From Chloroflexota bacterium (GTDB taxonomy: Bacteria; Chloroflexota; Anaerolineae; Promineifilales; Promineifilaceae), in the NCBI GenBank assembly GCA_018004935.1, contig JAGNBF010000015.1:33992-97991 (forward strand): a stretch of 64,000 nucleotides of DNA, read 5' to 3'. This document shows positions 8,737 to 16,296 of the stretch, piece by piece; the first letter of the stretch is position 1; each line of letters opens with the position of its first letter. Below the pieces are notes generated by a model, which saw nothing but the letters and a program-made list of their open reading frames with translations, was not told the DNA's origin and made no database searches. Made by a program: the position numbers and the translations under genes.

Positions 8737-8852
8737 GCCCGGCGCAGTGCAACATGTGGGTTTTATTCCACCTGACCTCTGGGAAGAAAAACGGATCATG
8801 ACATACCAGCGGTAATTTTTGCACCCAAAAGTGGGTTTTAATTTAACGGTTT

Positions 8853-10274
8853 ATGAGCGAGCAAGAAATAAAAACGGAGCCGATACGTTGCCCTCACTGC
8901 GATTCTGTGGTGCGGTCAGGGGCAACCCGTTGTTTAATGTGTGGCAAACCACTCCCTAAAACCAGGGTTGCCCCGGTTCCTTCTACCCCTCCACCTGTCC
9001 CTCCACCCGTACCCGCCTCTCAGCCGGAGCCGGAGCCAGTGCTTGTCTCTCCACCGGTTCCGCCAATTACCCCCGTCGCGGCCGCGTCTCCCCCAGATAC
9101 ACCTATCATAGACAAGGAACCGGTTGCCACACCTGAACCCTTACCACAAACACCCATTGTCCCTGAGGATAAACCCCCTCTTGTCATCCTCAAACCCTCG
9201 GCTGTGCATACGCCTGTGCCGGTACGCGGCCGCAAACGCCCCCTCCCCTTAGGCCCTATTTTTGGTGTTGTGTTAGTGCTGGTGGTTTTGCTGGCAGTAT
9301 TTGTCATCCCTTATCCTGGGACAGAAACAGAGGGAACATCGGTCGCGGCCGCGGGTTCACCCACCGTACCTATCATCCCTACCTTTACCCCTACCATCAC
9401 CCTCATCCCCACCGAAACAACCACTCCCACGGACGCCCCCACCACTACCCTTACCCCAGCCCCCACCCCGACCTTACAACCACCGCAAAACCATGTCGTG
9501 GCCGAAGGGGAAACCCTCTTCACCCTGGGCTTCCGTTACAACGTCACCTCCGACAGTATCGCCGAACTCAATGGTCTGGGCACTAATGCCAATATCATTA
9601 TCAACCAAACATTACTCATTCCCTGGCCCACCGCCACTCCCCCCTTAGAGCCAGTTCTGGTCGAGATTGATGGGCAATTTTTCGCCGCCGATGCCAGCGC
9701 CTGTACCAATCCTTATATCATTCAAGAGGGAGATTCATTGGTGGGTATTGGCAACACACAAGGGGTAGACTTCCGCGTCATCATTGCCGCCAATCGGCTC
9801 ACCGAAACATCCGTTATTCAGCCAGGGGATTCCCTGTGCCTGCCCGAGGTGGAATTCTTGGGCAGTGAAGCTCCAGCAACGCCCGGCCCCTCCCCTACCC
9901 CAGGCCCCACACCCATTCCAGATGGGCCACAACTGCTTTACCCGATTGATGAAACAGCCATCAGTGACCCGGAAACAGTTATTGCTCTACAATGGGTTAC
10001 GGTGAAAGATTTAGCCAGCAATGAGTGGTATATGGTGGAAATTGTGGATCTGACGGATGTGGATAGCCATCCCCATCGGGCATTTACTCGCCACACCTCA
10101 TTCCAATTACCCGGAGAATGGCGCCCTTTAGACGATGGTGCTCACCGTTATCAGTGGCGCGTAACGATTGTAAACGTCAGCGGCCGCAGAGATGACGGTG
10201 GTTTTATTTATGCCCCTATTGGGGCCAGCAGTGCGCCCGAACATTTCACCTGGCAAATCACAAGCACAAACTAG
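8853..10274 (+). CDS. Zinc-ribbon, single-TM, double LysM cell-envelope protein
   Basis: 473 residues in clear modules. A zinc ribbon has Cys at 13, 16, 27 and 30 (CPHC and CLMC). A long Pro-rich segment (~41-128) leads to one membrane helix (~134-153) and a Thr/Pro-rich stalk. LysM 1 spans ~214-257 (VVAEGETLFTLGFRY) and LysM 2 spans ~288-331 (IIQEGDSLVGIG). A C-terminal domain (~355-470) has several Trp residues and ends in a beta-rich region. The layout places the zinc ribbon in the cytoplasm and the LysM domains outside, where they may bind glycan. The role is unknown. No strong ribosome site is visible before the ATG. Four GCGGCCGC sites lie within the gene, mostly in linkers. Confidence 0.8.
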   Translation: MSEQEIKTEPIRCPHCDSVVRSGATRCLMCGKPLPKTRVAPVPSTPPPVPPPVPASQPEPEPVLVSPPVPPITPVAAASPPDTPIIDKEPVATPEPLPQTPIVPEDKPPLVILKPSAVHTPVPVRGRKRPLPLGPIFGVVLVLVVLLAVFVIPYPGTETEGTSVAAAGSPTVPIIPTFTPTITLIPTETTTPTDAPTTTLTPAPTPTLQPPQNHVVAEGETLFTLGFRYNVTSDSIAELNGLGTNANIIINQTLLIPWPTATPPLEPVLVEIDGQFFAADASACTNPYIIQEGDSLVGIGNTQGVDFRVIIAANRLTETSVIQPGDSLCLPEVEFLGSEAPATPGPSPTPGPTPIPDGPQLLYPIDETAISDPETVIALQWVTVKDLASNEWYMVEIVDLTDVDSHPHRAFTRHTSFQLPGEWRPLDDGAHRYQWRVTIVNVSGRRDDGGFIYAPIGASSAPEHFTWQITSTN

Positions 10275-10380
10275 TACATCTGGGCGGAAGTCTCTAGCAG
10301 GTTTAGAAACCCGGTTTTTCTCCTGAAATCGCTTCCGAACTTGATATAAAAACCTGGTTTCTACTTACGCCGTACTGTAC

Positions 10381-10477
10381 TAGTAGTGCGACAGACAAGA
10401 TTTGTCGGTTGGAAGATGGTGGCACGGTCAGGAGACCGGCCACAGCTATTCGACGGAATAAGTTTGTTGAACTACTA
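10381..10477. repeat. 97-bp element with CTAGTAG-type ends (family E), orientation 1
   Basis: The sequence from TAGTAGTGCGACAG to TTGAACTACTA is the reverse complement of 35499-35595 with a single mismatch. It has short inverted ends TAGTAGT/ACTACTA and an internal GGCACGGTCAGGAGACCGG palindrome. Both copies are followed on the same side by a nearly identical word containing ATCTTTAACAAAGAG, despite opposite orientation. Confidence 0.85.
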
Positions 10478-10504
10478 GTGTATCTTTAACAAAGAGCTTG
10501 TGAT

Positions 10505-10538
10505 AACCCTGACAGCTTTTCAGAAACCTGTCAGGGTT
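10505..10538. terminator. Hairpin between convergent genes (family D half-site)
   Basis: Arms AACCCTGACAG and CTGTCAGGGTT pair perfectly around a 12-base loop, between the stop codons of the LysM gene (+) and the MBL gene (-). The core matches the family D palindrome GACCTGACAGGTTT. No T run follows. The rest of 10275-10632 holds only repeats, including a GGCCGGTCTCCCGACC palindrome at ~10603. Confidence 0.4.
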
Positions 10539-10632
10539 GTAAGTCCAACAACCTTATTAAGAGGGTAATAGCCACCGTTCGCAATTAATTTAGCGATTTG
10601 CTAGGGCCGGTCTCCCGACCGTGCCACCCCGC

Positions 10633-11268
10633 TTACCACTCCTGCAAAAACGGATTATTCTCCCGTTCATCGCCAATCGTAGTGGGACTGCCATGTCCAG
10701 AGAGAACATGGGTTACATCAGGCAGGGTCAGTAGTTTTTCCCGGATCGTTTTCAGCAATGTGGCCTGATCACCACCCGGCAGATCTGTCCGACCAATACT
10801 CTGCTGGAATAATACATCCCCATCAAACACCACATGGTAATCAGGTAAATAAAAACTGACATGACCGGGGGCGTGTCCCGGTGTGTAAAGGACACGCAAC
10901 TGGAGTTTACCCACTTCAATCCAGTCCCCTTCCTGAATCATTACATCAGGGGGCGGCACGGAGGGTATCTTCAGGCCAAACATGGCGGCCGACATACTCG
11001 CATTCCGTAACATCTCTACGGCATCGGGATGCATATAAATGGGCGCATTGGTTTCCTCTTTCAGCTGGCCCAGACCCCCGACATGATCAAAATGGCTATG
11101 GGTGAGAAGAATGTGGGTGATTTCCCAACCATTTTCGTCCGCGGCCGCGTAAATATTGCGCCCATCCCAGGCCGGATCAATGACGGCCGCCTTCATCGTT
11201 TGCTCACAGCCTAAGAGATAACAATTAGTTTGCAACGGCCCCAGGGGGAATTGATGGATTTGAATCAT
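10633..11268 (-). CDS. MBL-fold metallo-hydrolase (glyoxalase II-like)
   Basis: 211 residues. The metal motif THSHFDH places H57, H59, D61 and H62, followed by the conserved TPGHAPGH, FDGDVLF and SGHG motifs. The small size and QTNCYL start match the hydroxyacylglutathione-hydrolase-like branch of the MBL superfamily, whose members cleave thioesters or persulfides; the true substrate cannot be read from sequence. The ATG at 11268 follows AGCAGG by six bases. The longer open frame to 11334 would overlap the upstream gene and lacks support. It lies 40 bp downstream of the MATE-like transporter gene and is probably co-transcribed. Confidence 0.87.
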   Translation of the reverse strand: MIQIHQFPLGPLQTNCYLLGCEQTMKAAVIDPAWDGRNIYAAADENGWEITHILLTHSHFDHVGGLGQLKEETNAPIYMHPDAVEMLRNASMSAAMFGLKIPSVPPPDVMIQEGDWIEVGKLQLRVLYTPGHAPGHVSFYLPDYHVVFDGDVLFQQSIGRTDLPGGDQATLLKTIREKLLTLPDVTHVLSGHGSPTTIGDERENNPFLQEW

Positions 11269-11308
11269 AAACACCTGCTTCAGAATAGTATATGTCTTGT
11301 GTATCAGG

Positions 11309-12637
11309 CTACATTGTAGGTCGGGCTTTGACAAACTTCAACAGAGGGAAGGAAAAAGCCAATTTTTGCCGCACCCGCCAGAACAGATAAATCAATTCCA
11401 CCAAAAGCGCCATATCGAGGGCGATTGCGGCCGCGATAAGCCCCGTCCATCGTTGCCACACCGCCAACACCAAAATCAGCCCCGTTATTCCCAGGTTCAC
11501 AAACATCCCTTCATTCACCGTTCGCGTAAATTGGTGAGCAATCAACATCCCCCGAAGCCAGGAAACCAACACCATCATCCCTGGCAGAGGTAAAAGAAAA
11601 ATCATGCCCGCCTGCGCCAGCGCGGCCACTTCTGGGGCGGCATCCTGTAAATTTACCAGATACCAATGGGAAAATGGGGTCAACACAAATCCCGCCATGA
11701 TGAACGTCACCAAAACCACCAAAGAAAGGGTAAAACGCTGGAGGGGTTGACCGTCTTGCCTGTTTTTCATCAGGGCAATGACGACTTCGGGCAGGGCGAA
11801 GGCGGGCGAACGGGCCATCAAAGAGACCTGAAAAACAAGCGGCCAGGCGGCCAGATTTAAGGTGGCATTGTCCAGGCGAGAAAGGCTAGATGTGACCATT
11901 GGTTGGAGCATTAACACGAGCACCGAAGTCAGGGCCAGAGGCAAATGGAACCAGAAGAGGTTTCGGTAGGTCAGTGGCTCACCTTTGGCAGGGGGATTGG
12001 TGGGGGCAAGTTCGTGTTGGAGTTGCGGCCGCACCGCCCAGGTTGCATAACCCGCTTCCGCAATCACCCCGGCCATCAGCGCCATAGCCCCAATAATGAT
12101 ACCCGGCCAATCCGTGAACCAGGCCAGCCCTACCACCGCCCCCACCGAAAAACTCAGACGCACCATCGTTCCCCAGGCCACATTCCGCGTCTGCTTAAAC
12201 CGAATCATGACTCCCTGTTGAAAACGTCGCCAGGCAATCGCCGCACTCCACAAAAGCATAATCTGCATCCCCGGACGCACCCAGTAAGCCACATCTGGCT
12301 CTACACCCAGCCACTGCTCCACAACCACCGTAAATAAGGGGGTAAAACTTACAACCGCCGTTATGATGGTCAACACAAGGGCCATATGAAGGGTAAACCG
12401 TCGTATCAGGCGAAACGACGCCCAATCTTTGCTCAAGGCTGTAGAGGTCGCCAGGATATTGATAATGGGGCTTTCGATCATGACCGATAGCCCCATGACG
12501 ACACCTTGGGCCGCCAGCATAATGACCTCATTCGGGAGGCGGTTAATGACAGCACTGATAATCGGCCCTTCGGCGGTCATCAACAACCAACTGGCAAACA
12601 AGGGAAGCCAGAACCAGAAAATATCTCTTTGACGCAT
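11309..12637 (-). CDS. MATE/MOP-like multi-spanning membrane transporter
   Basis: 442 residues with about twelve hydrophobic segments in two similar halves. The first half opens with FWFWLPLFASWLLMTAEGPIIS and the second with NLFWFHLPLALTSVLVLM. These repeated W/F-L-P-L-A starts and the GPIISAVINRLP region resemble divergent MATE (multidrug and toxin extrusion) or related MOP-superfamily proteins common in Chloroflexota. The substrate is unknown. The ATG at 12637 follows GGAG with a six-base spacer. The frame extends 12 codons further upstream without a ribosome site. First gene of a probable two-gene unit with the MBL hydrolase. Confidence 0.65.
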   Translation of the reverse strand: MRQRDIFWFWLPLFASWLLMTAEGPIISAVINRLPNEVIMLAAQGVVMGLSVMIESPIINILATSTALSKDWASFRLIRRFTLHMALVLTIITAVVSFTPLFTVVVEQWLGVEPDVAYWVRPGMQIMLLWSAAIAWRRFQQGVMIRFKQTRNVAWGTMVRLSFSVGAVVGLAWFTDWPGIIIGAMALMAGVIAEAGYATWAVRPQLQHELAPTNPPAKGEPLTYRNLFWFHLPLALTSVLVLMLQPMVTSSLSRLDNATLNLAAWPLVFQVSLMARSPAFALPEVVIALMKNRQDGQPLQRFTLSLVVLVTFIMAGFVLTPFSHWYLVNLQDAAPEVAALAQAGMIFLLPLPGMMVLVSWLRGMLIAHQFTRTVNEGMFVNLGITGLILVLAVWQRWTGLIAAAIALDMALLVELIYLFWRVRQKLAFSFPLLKFVKARPTM

Positions 12638-12763
12638 GGGGTACTCCAGGGGAAGAAAAAACCGGGGAATCACACCTGATGTGCGCCCCGGTTTAGCAAG
12701 TAGAGGGATAGCTTATGCCGTAAGTTGGGTAGAGTAAGGAATGACCGTATTTTTGATTCTTAC

Positions 12764-12920
12764 GTAAACGTTCAGTCATATATATCCATCCGCCAGACCC
12801 GCCCGGTCGTAAACGACCGGGCTATGGTTACAAAGGGCGCTGGCCTGGGCTTTTAGCCCGCAAAGCCCCGCATGTTTAGCCCGGCGGTTTGACCGCCGGG
12901 CGGGGTAACTGAACGTTTAC
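12764..12920. repeat. Family B element with 13-bp terminal inverted repeats
   Basis: The ends GTAAACGTTCAGT (12764-12776) and ACTGAACGTTTAC (12908-12920) are perfect inverted repeats. The interior has palindromes CCCGGTCGTAAACGACCGGG and CCCGGCGGTTTGACCGCCGGG. Nonautonomous element of ~157 bp; related copies at 38321 and 57634. Confidence 0.8.
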
Positions 12921-13029
12921 CTTCTTACACAATTACTCACGGCGATCATAACAAATAACGTAAAATTGGGTAGCTGGTCCCGCAAAAATAAGCAATTCCC
13001 ACGAAAAATGGTCCAAGCCGTAGGACAGC

Positions 13030-13240
13030 CTTTTTGTTCATTAAATTTTTAATCGGGTAACGCCTTCATTGACCCCATCCCCCCTGCCGATTCCCGAGGG
13101 ATTGGGGGAATTCTAAGGGGCATTTTTCGGGGCATTCGCCCCGAAAAATGCCCCTTAGAAAAGTTCCCCGCCCCTGGGGGCGGGGTTAGGGGCGGGGGGG
13201 ATTCCATTACCTGATTAATTTTTTAAACGACAATCAGGCT
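13030..13240. repeat. Family A hairpin element
   Basis: Arms GGGGCATTTTTCGGGGC at 13117-13133 and complement at 13138-13154, loop ATTC. The outer ends TTAAATTTTTAATCGGG and CCTGATTAATTTTTTAA resemble inverted repeats. The same arm sequence occurs at 8233 and 30152. I see no gene in 12638-13295. Confidence 0.85.
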
Positions 13241-13295
13241 GTTCGCCCTCTCGTGAAAACAAAACCCGATAAACGCCTGGAGTAAGCCCTTAGAT

Positions 13296-14429
13296 TTACC
13301 CCACCCCCAAAAACGTGCTCAAATAGCCCGCGGCCGCGCCCAGGCCTATCAGCCACGTCGTATTTACCTTAAAACGAAATAACAAAATCCCTGTCACCAA
13401 CGCCAGGAGTACCACGTATTTATCAACGAAAGCTGTCACGCCCAACTGCCCCGTCACCGCCGCCATTAGCACCAGGGAAGCCAGATTTACCCCATCCAAA
13501 AACCCCCGCGCCCAGGGGGAGTGCTGTATACGGGGGATTAGTGGACTGCTAATTGCCACAAAGATAAAGGCCGGTAAAAAAATACCGACAGTGGCCAGCA
13601 GTGCTCCCGGCACACCGCCTAACACATAACCAATAAATGTCGCCGCCGTAAAGACCGGCCCTGGTGTTACCTGCCCGACCGCCACGGCATCAATTAGCTG
13701 TTGATTGGTAAGCCAGTGGAGATTTTCGACAAAATCGGCCCGCAGGAAGGCAAGTAAAACGTATCCGCTACCATAAAGCACCGAACCAATTTTGAGAAAA
13801 ATCAGAAATAGGGTGATGAGTTGGCTAGAGGCGAGGGGGACAAGGGGCAGGGGAGATAGGGTGAAAAAGGGCCAAATCATTGTTTTTAGCCCAGGGAGTT
13901 GGGTGCGGTTTTGCCATAAGGCAAAAATCAGACCCACCATCAATAACAAGGGTATCTCCCCAATGGGGGTGAGGAGGTAGAGAAGTAGGATGAGAATCGC
14001 GGCCGCGATCTCCCCCCCTTTTTTGATGACCTTCCGCCCCATTGTCCATAGTGCATGGGCCACAATCACCACAACAACCGGTTTAATGCCGTAAAGGAGC
14101 CACGCGGCCGCGGGTGTTGTGCCATAACGAACATAAGCCCAGGCCAACCCCAACACAAGCAACAACGCAGGCAAAATAAAACCCACCCCTCCCACAATCA
14201 ATCCCGGCCAACCCGCCCGTACATACCCCACATGAATCAACATTTCCGTCGAATTAGGGCCGGGAATCAGATTCGTTGCTCCCAACAAATCCAAAAAATG
14301 TTTCTCATCCAACCATTTACGCCGATTTACCACCTCATCATGCAACATAGCAATGTGCGCCGCTGGCCCCCCAAAACCTGTCACTCCCAACTTCAACGCC
14401 AACCAGGCCACTTCCCGTAATTCACTCAT
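13296..14429 (-). CDS. chrA: ChrA-family chromate/anion transporter
   Basis: 377 residues made of two homologous hydrophobic halves. The N-terminal half has the family signature GVTGFGGPAAHIAML and LIPGPNSTEM. The C-terminal half has YVLLAFLRADFV and QVTPGPVFTAATFIGY. This is the long, two-domain CHR family; some members export chromate, but many have unknown anion substrates. The ATG at 14429 follows AGGAG with a short spacer; the frame up to 14480 is unsupported. It stands alone between repeat-filled intervals, and no chromate regulator or reductase gene is adjacent. Confidence 0.85.
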   Translation of the reverse strand: MSELREVAWLALKLGVTGFGGPAAHIAMLHDEVVNRRKWLDEKHFLDLLGATNLIPGPNSTEMLIHVGYVRAGWPGLIVGGVGFILPALLLVLGLAWAYVRYGTTPAAAWLLYGIKPVVVVIVAHALWTMGRKVIKKGGEIAAAILILLLYLLTPIGEIPLLLMVGLIFALWQNRTQLPGLKTMIWPFFTLSPLPLVPLASSQLITLFLIFLKIGSVLYGSGYVLLAFLRADFVENLHWLTNQQLIDAVAVGQVTPGPVFTAATFIGYVLGGVPGALLATVGIFLPAFIFVAISSPLIPRIQHSPWARGFLDGVNLASLVLMAAVTGQLGVTAFVDKYVVLLALVTGILLFRFKVNTTWLIGLGAAAGYLSTFLGVG

Positions 14430-14501
14430 TTCATCTCCTACAAAAATGTAGGGCGATTTTTTAAATCGCCCGGTGGACAATTTACAAAATTGTCCTACAA
14501 A

Positions 14502-14668
14502 TTTTCATCCCTCTTGGTGCGCCGTAGGCTTATGGGGAACTCCTACGAAAATAGCCACTGATGGTGGAAACACGGATAGGAAAGAACACGGATGGGGATG
14601 AAAAATGGTGGCGTTATTTTCATTCCTCTTGGTGTGCGTTCCGTCCATGGGGAACTCCTACGAAAATA
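14502..14668 (+). repeat. Two direct copies of a ~52-bp repeat in a gene-free interval
   Basis: TTTTCATCCCTCTTGG...GGGGAACTCCTACGAAAATA at 14502-14553 recurs at 14617-14668. Between 14669 and 14751 follow a GT-rich stretch and a degenerate ACTCGCC array. An inverted word GGGCGATTTTTTAAATCGCCC lies at ~14451. Nothing in 14430-14826 looks coding. Confidence 0.7.
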
Positions 14669-14826
14669 AGTTTGTGTGTCTGTGTGTTTGCGTGTGAACG
14701 CCACTCGCCCACTCGCCACTCACCCACTCGCAAACTCGCTACTCGCCTACTCATAGTCACGAACCCTGATTACAGGTAAACTAATGGGTAAAGAACAATC
14801 CCTATGTTATACAGAAAGGTGAACCC

Positions 14827-16272
14827 ATGACCGCCCCATTCTCCCCTCCGCGACAGATTGTGCAACAGTATGAAACCCCCACAACCGTAGCCCAGGCGCT
14901 AGATTTACTGGCCCATTATAGCCCGCGCGCCCGCCTTATTGCCGGGGGTACTGATCTCATCCTGGAATTGGAACGTGCCCAACGCCCTGATGTGGAGATC
15001 CTCATTGATCTTACACGCATCCCTGGCCTGGATGAGATTACCCACGGTGACGATGGCTTCATTGAAATTGGGCCTCTCGTTACCCACAACCAGGTAGTGG
15101 CTTCTGCTATCATCGTCAACCATGCCTTACCCCTGGCCCAGGCCTGCTGGGAAGTGGGTTCGCCTCAGCTACGCAATCGGGCCACCGTTGTGGGCAATGT
15201 GGTAACAGCCAGCCCGGCCAACGATACCATCACGCCCCTGTGGGCCTTGGGTGCGGAACTCCGTCTGGCCTCCATACGGGGCGAACGAACTGTTCCCCTG
15301 AGTACCTTCTACACGGGTGTGCGTAAAACAGTCCTGCAACCGGATGAAATGGTTCTGGCTATCCGGTTCCCGGCTATGAAAGCAAATGCACGCGGAATTT
15401 TTACCAAATTGGGCTTGCGTCAGGCTCAGGCCATTTCGGTGGTGCATCTGGCCTTTATTCTGGAATTTGAGGGGGATGTGGTGACAACGGCCAGTATCAC
15501 GCAAGGGAGTGTAGCCCCCACGATTATTCCTACCCCCATCGCGGAGTCTTATCTGGTAGGTAAAACATTGACGGATGAGGTGATTGAGCACGCGGCCGCA
15601 CGCACCGCCGCCACCGCTACCCCCATTGATGACATCCGGGGACCCGCCCGCTATCGCACCGAAATGGTCCGCATCCTCACCAAACGCGCCCTGACCGCCC
15701 TACGGGATGGGCAAGAACGCGCCACCTGGCCCGAATATCCCATCATGCTATGGGGAGACACCGCCGGTCATTGGCCCACGGGTGACGCTTTCGCTACCAC
15801 CCACACCACCAACACCCCGATTGTGGCTACCGTCAACGGTCAGACCCTTAGCACCACCAGCGGCCACCATAAAACCCTGCTCCGCTGGTTGCGCGAAGAA
15901 GGTCTATTGATCGGCACCAAAGAAGGGTGCGCCGAAGGTGAGTGCGGGGCCTGTACCGTCTATCTGGATGGGCTGGCAGTGATGGCCTGTCTGGTTCCTG
16001 CACCACGGGCGCATGGGGCCACGATCACCACCATTGAAGGACTAGGCACAGCGGAAGCGTTACATCCTTTGCAAGAAGCGTTTATCCAGACTGGGGCCGT
16101 ACAATGTGGCTACTGTATACCCGGTTTTATCATGTCTGGGGCCAAATTGTTGGCAGAGCGGCCGCGACCCAGCCTCAACGACATTCAACAGGCCTTCGCT
16201 GGCAATCTATGCCGTTGTACGGGTTATTACAAAATCATCGAAGCCGTAGAAAAAGTGGCCCAATCCCACTAA
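14827..16272 (+). CDS. Fused FAD (CoxM-like) and 2Fe-2S (CoxS-like) subunit of a xanthine dehydrogenase family enzyme
   Basis: 481 residues. The N-terminal half (~10-285) is the molybdopterin-dehydrogenase FAD-binding domain, with [10 protein letters not shown] from residue 39 and [16 protein letters not shown] near 120. After a linker, residues ~333-478 form the two-cluster ferredoxin domain. The first cluster has C368, C373, C376 and C388, and the second has C427, C430, C462 and C464 (CGYC and CRC). It passes electrons between the molybdenum subunit, the clusters and FAD. The order FAD then 2Fe-2S in one chain is unusual: the two are normally separate subunits, or 2Fe-2S comes first in fused enzymes. 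AAAGGTGA precedes the ATG. The partner large subunit is at 18540, beyond an unrelated peptidase gene. Confidence 0.88.
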   Translation: MTAPFSPPRQIVQQYETPTTVAQALDLLAHYSPRARLIAGGTDLILELERAQRPDVEILIDLTRIPGLDEITHGDDGFIEIGPLVTHNQVVASAIIVNHALPLAQACWEVGSPQLRNRATVVGNVVTASPANDTITPLWALGAELRLASIRGERTVPLSTFYTGVRKTVLQPDEMVLAIRFPAMKANARGIFTKLGLRQAQAISVVHLAFILEFEGDVVTTASITQGSVAPTIIPTPIAESYLVGKTLTDEVIEHAAARTAATATPIDDIRGPARYRTEMVRILTKRALTALRDGQERATWPEYPIMLWGDTAGHWPTGDAFATTHTTNTPIVATVNGQTLSTTSGHHKTLLRWLREEGLLIGTKEGCAEGECGACTVYLDGLAVMACLVPAPRAHGATITTIEGLGTAEALHPLQEAFIQTGAVQCGYCIPGFIMSGAKLLAERPRPSLNDIQQAFAGNLCRCTGYYKIIEAVEKVAQSH

Positions 16273-16296
16273 TTTTCCCCCTCAAAGTGAGTTCTC

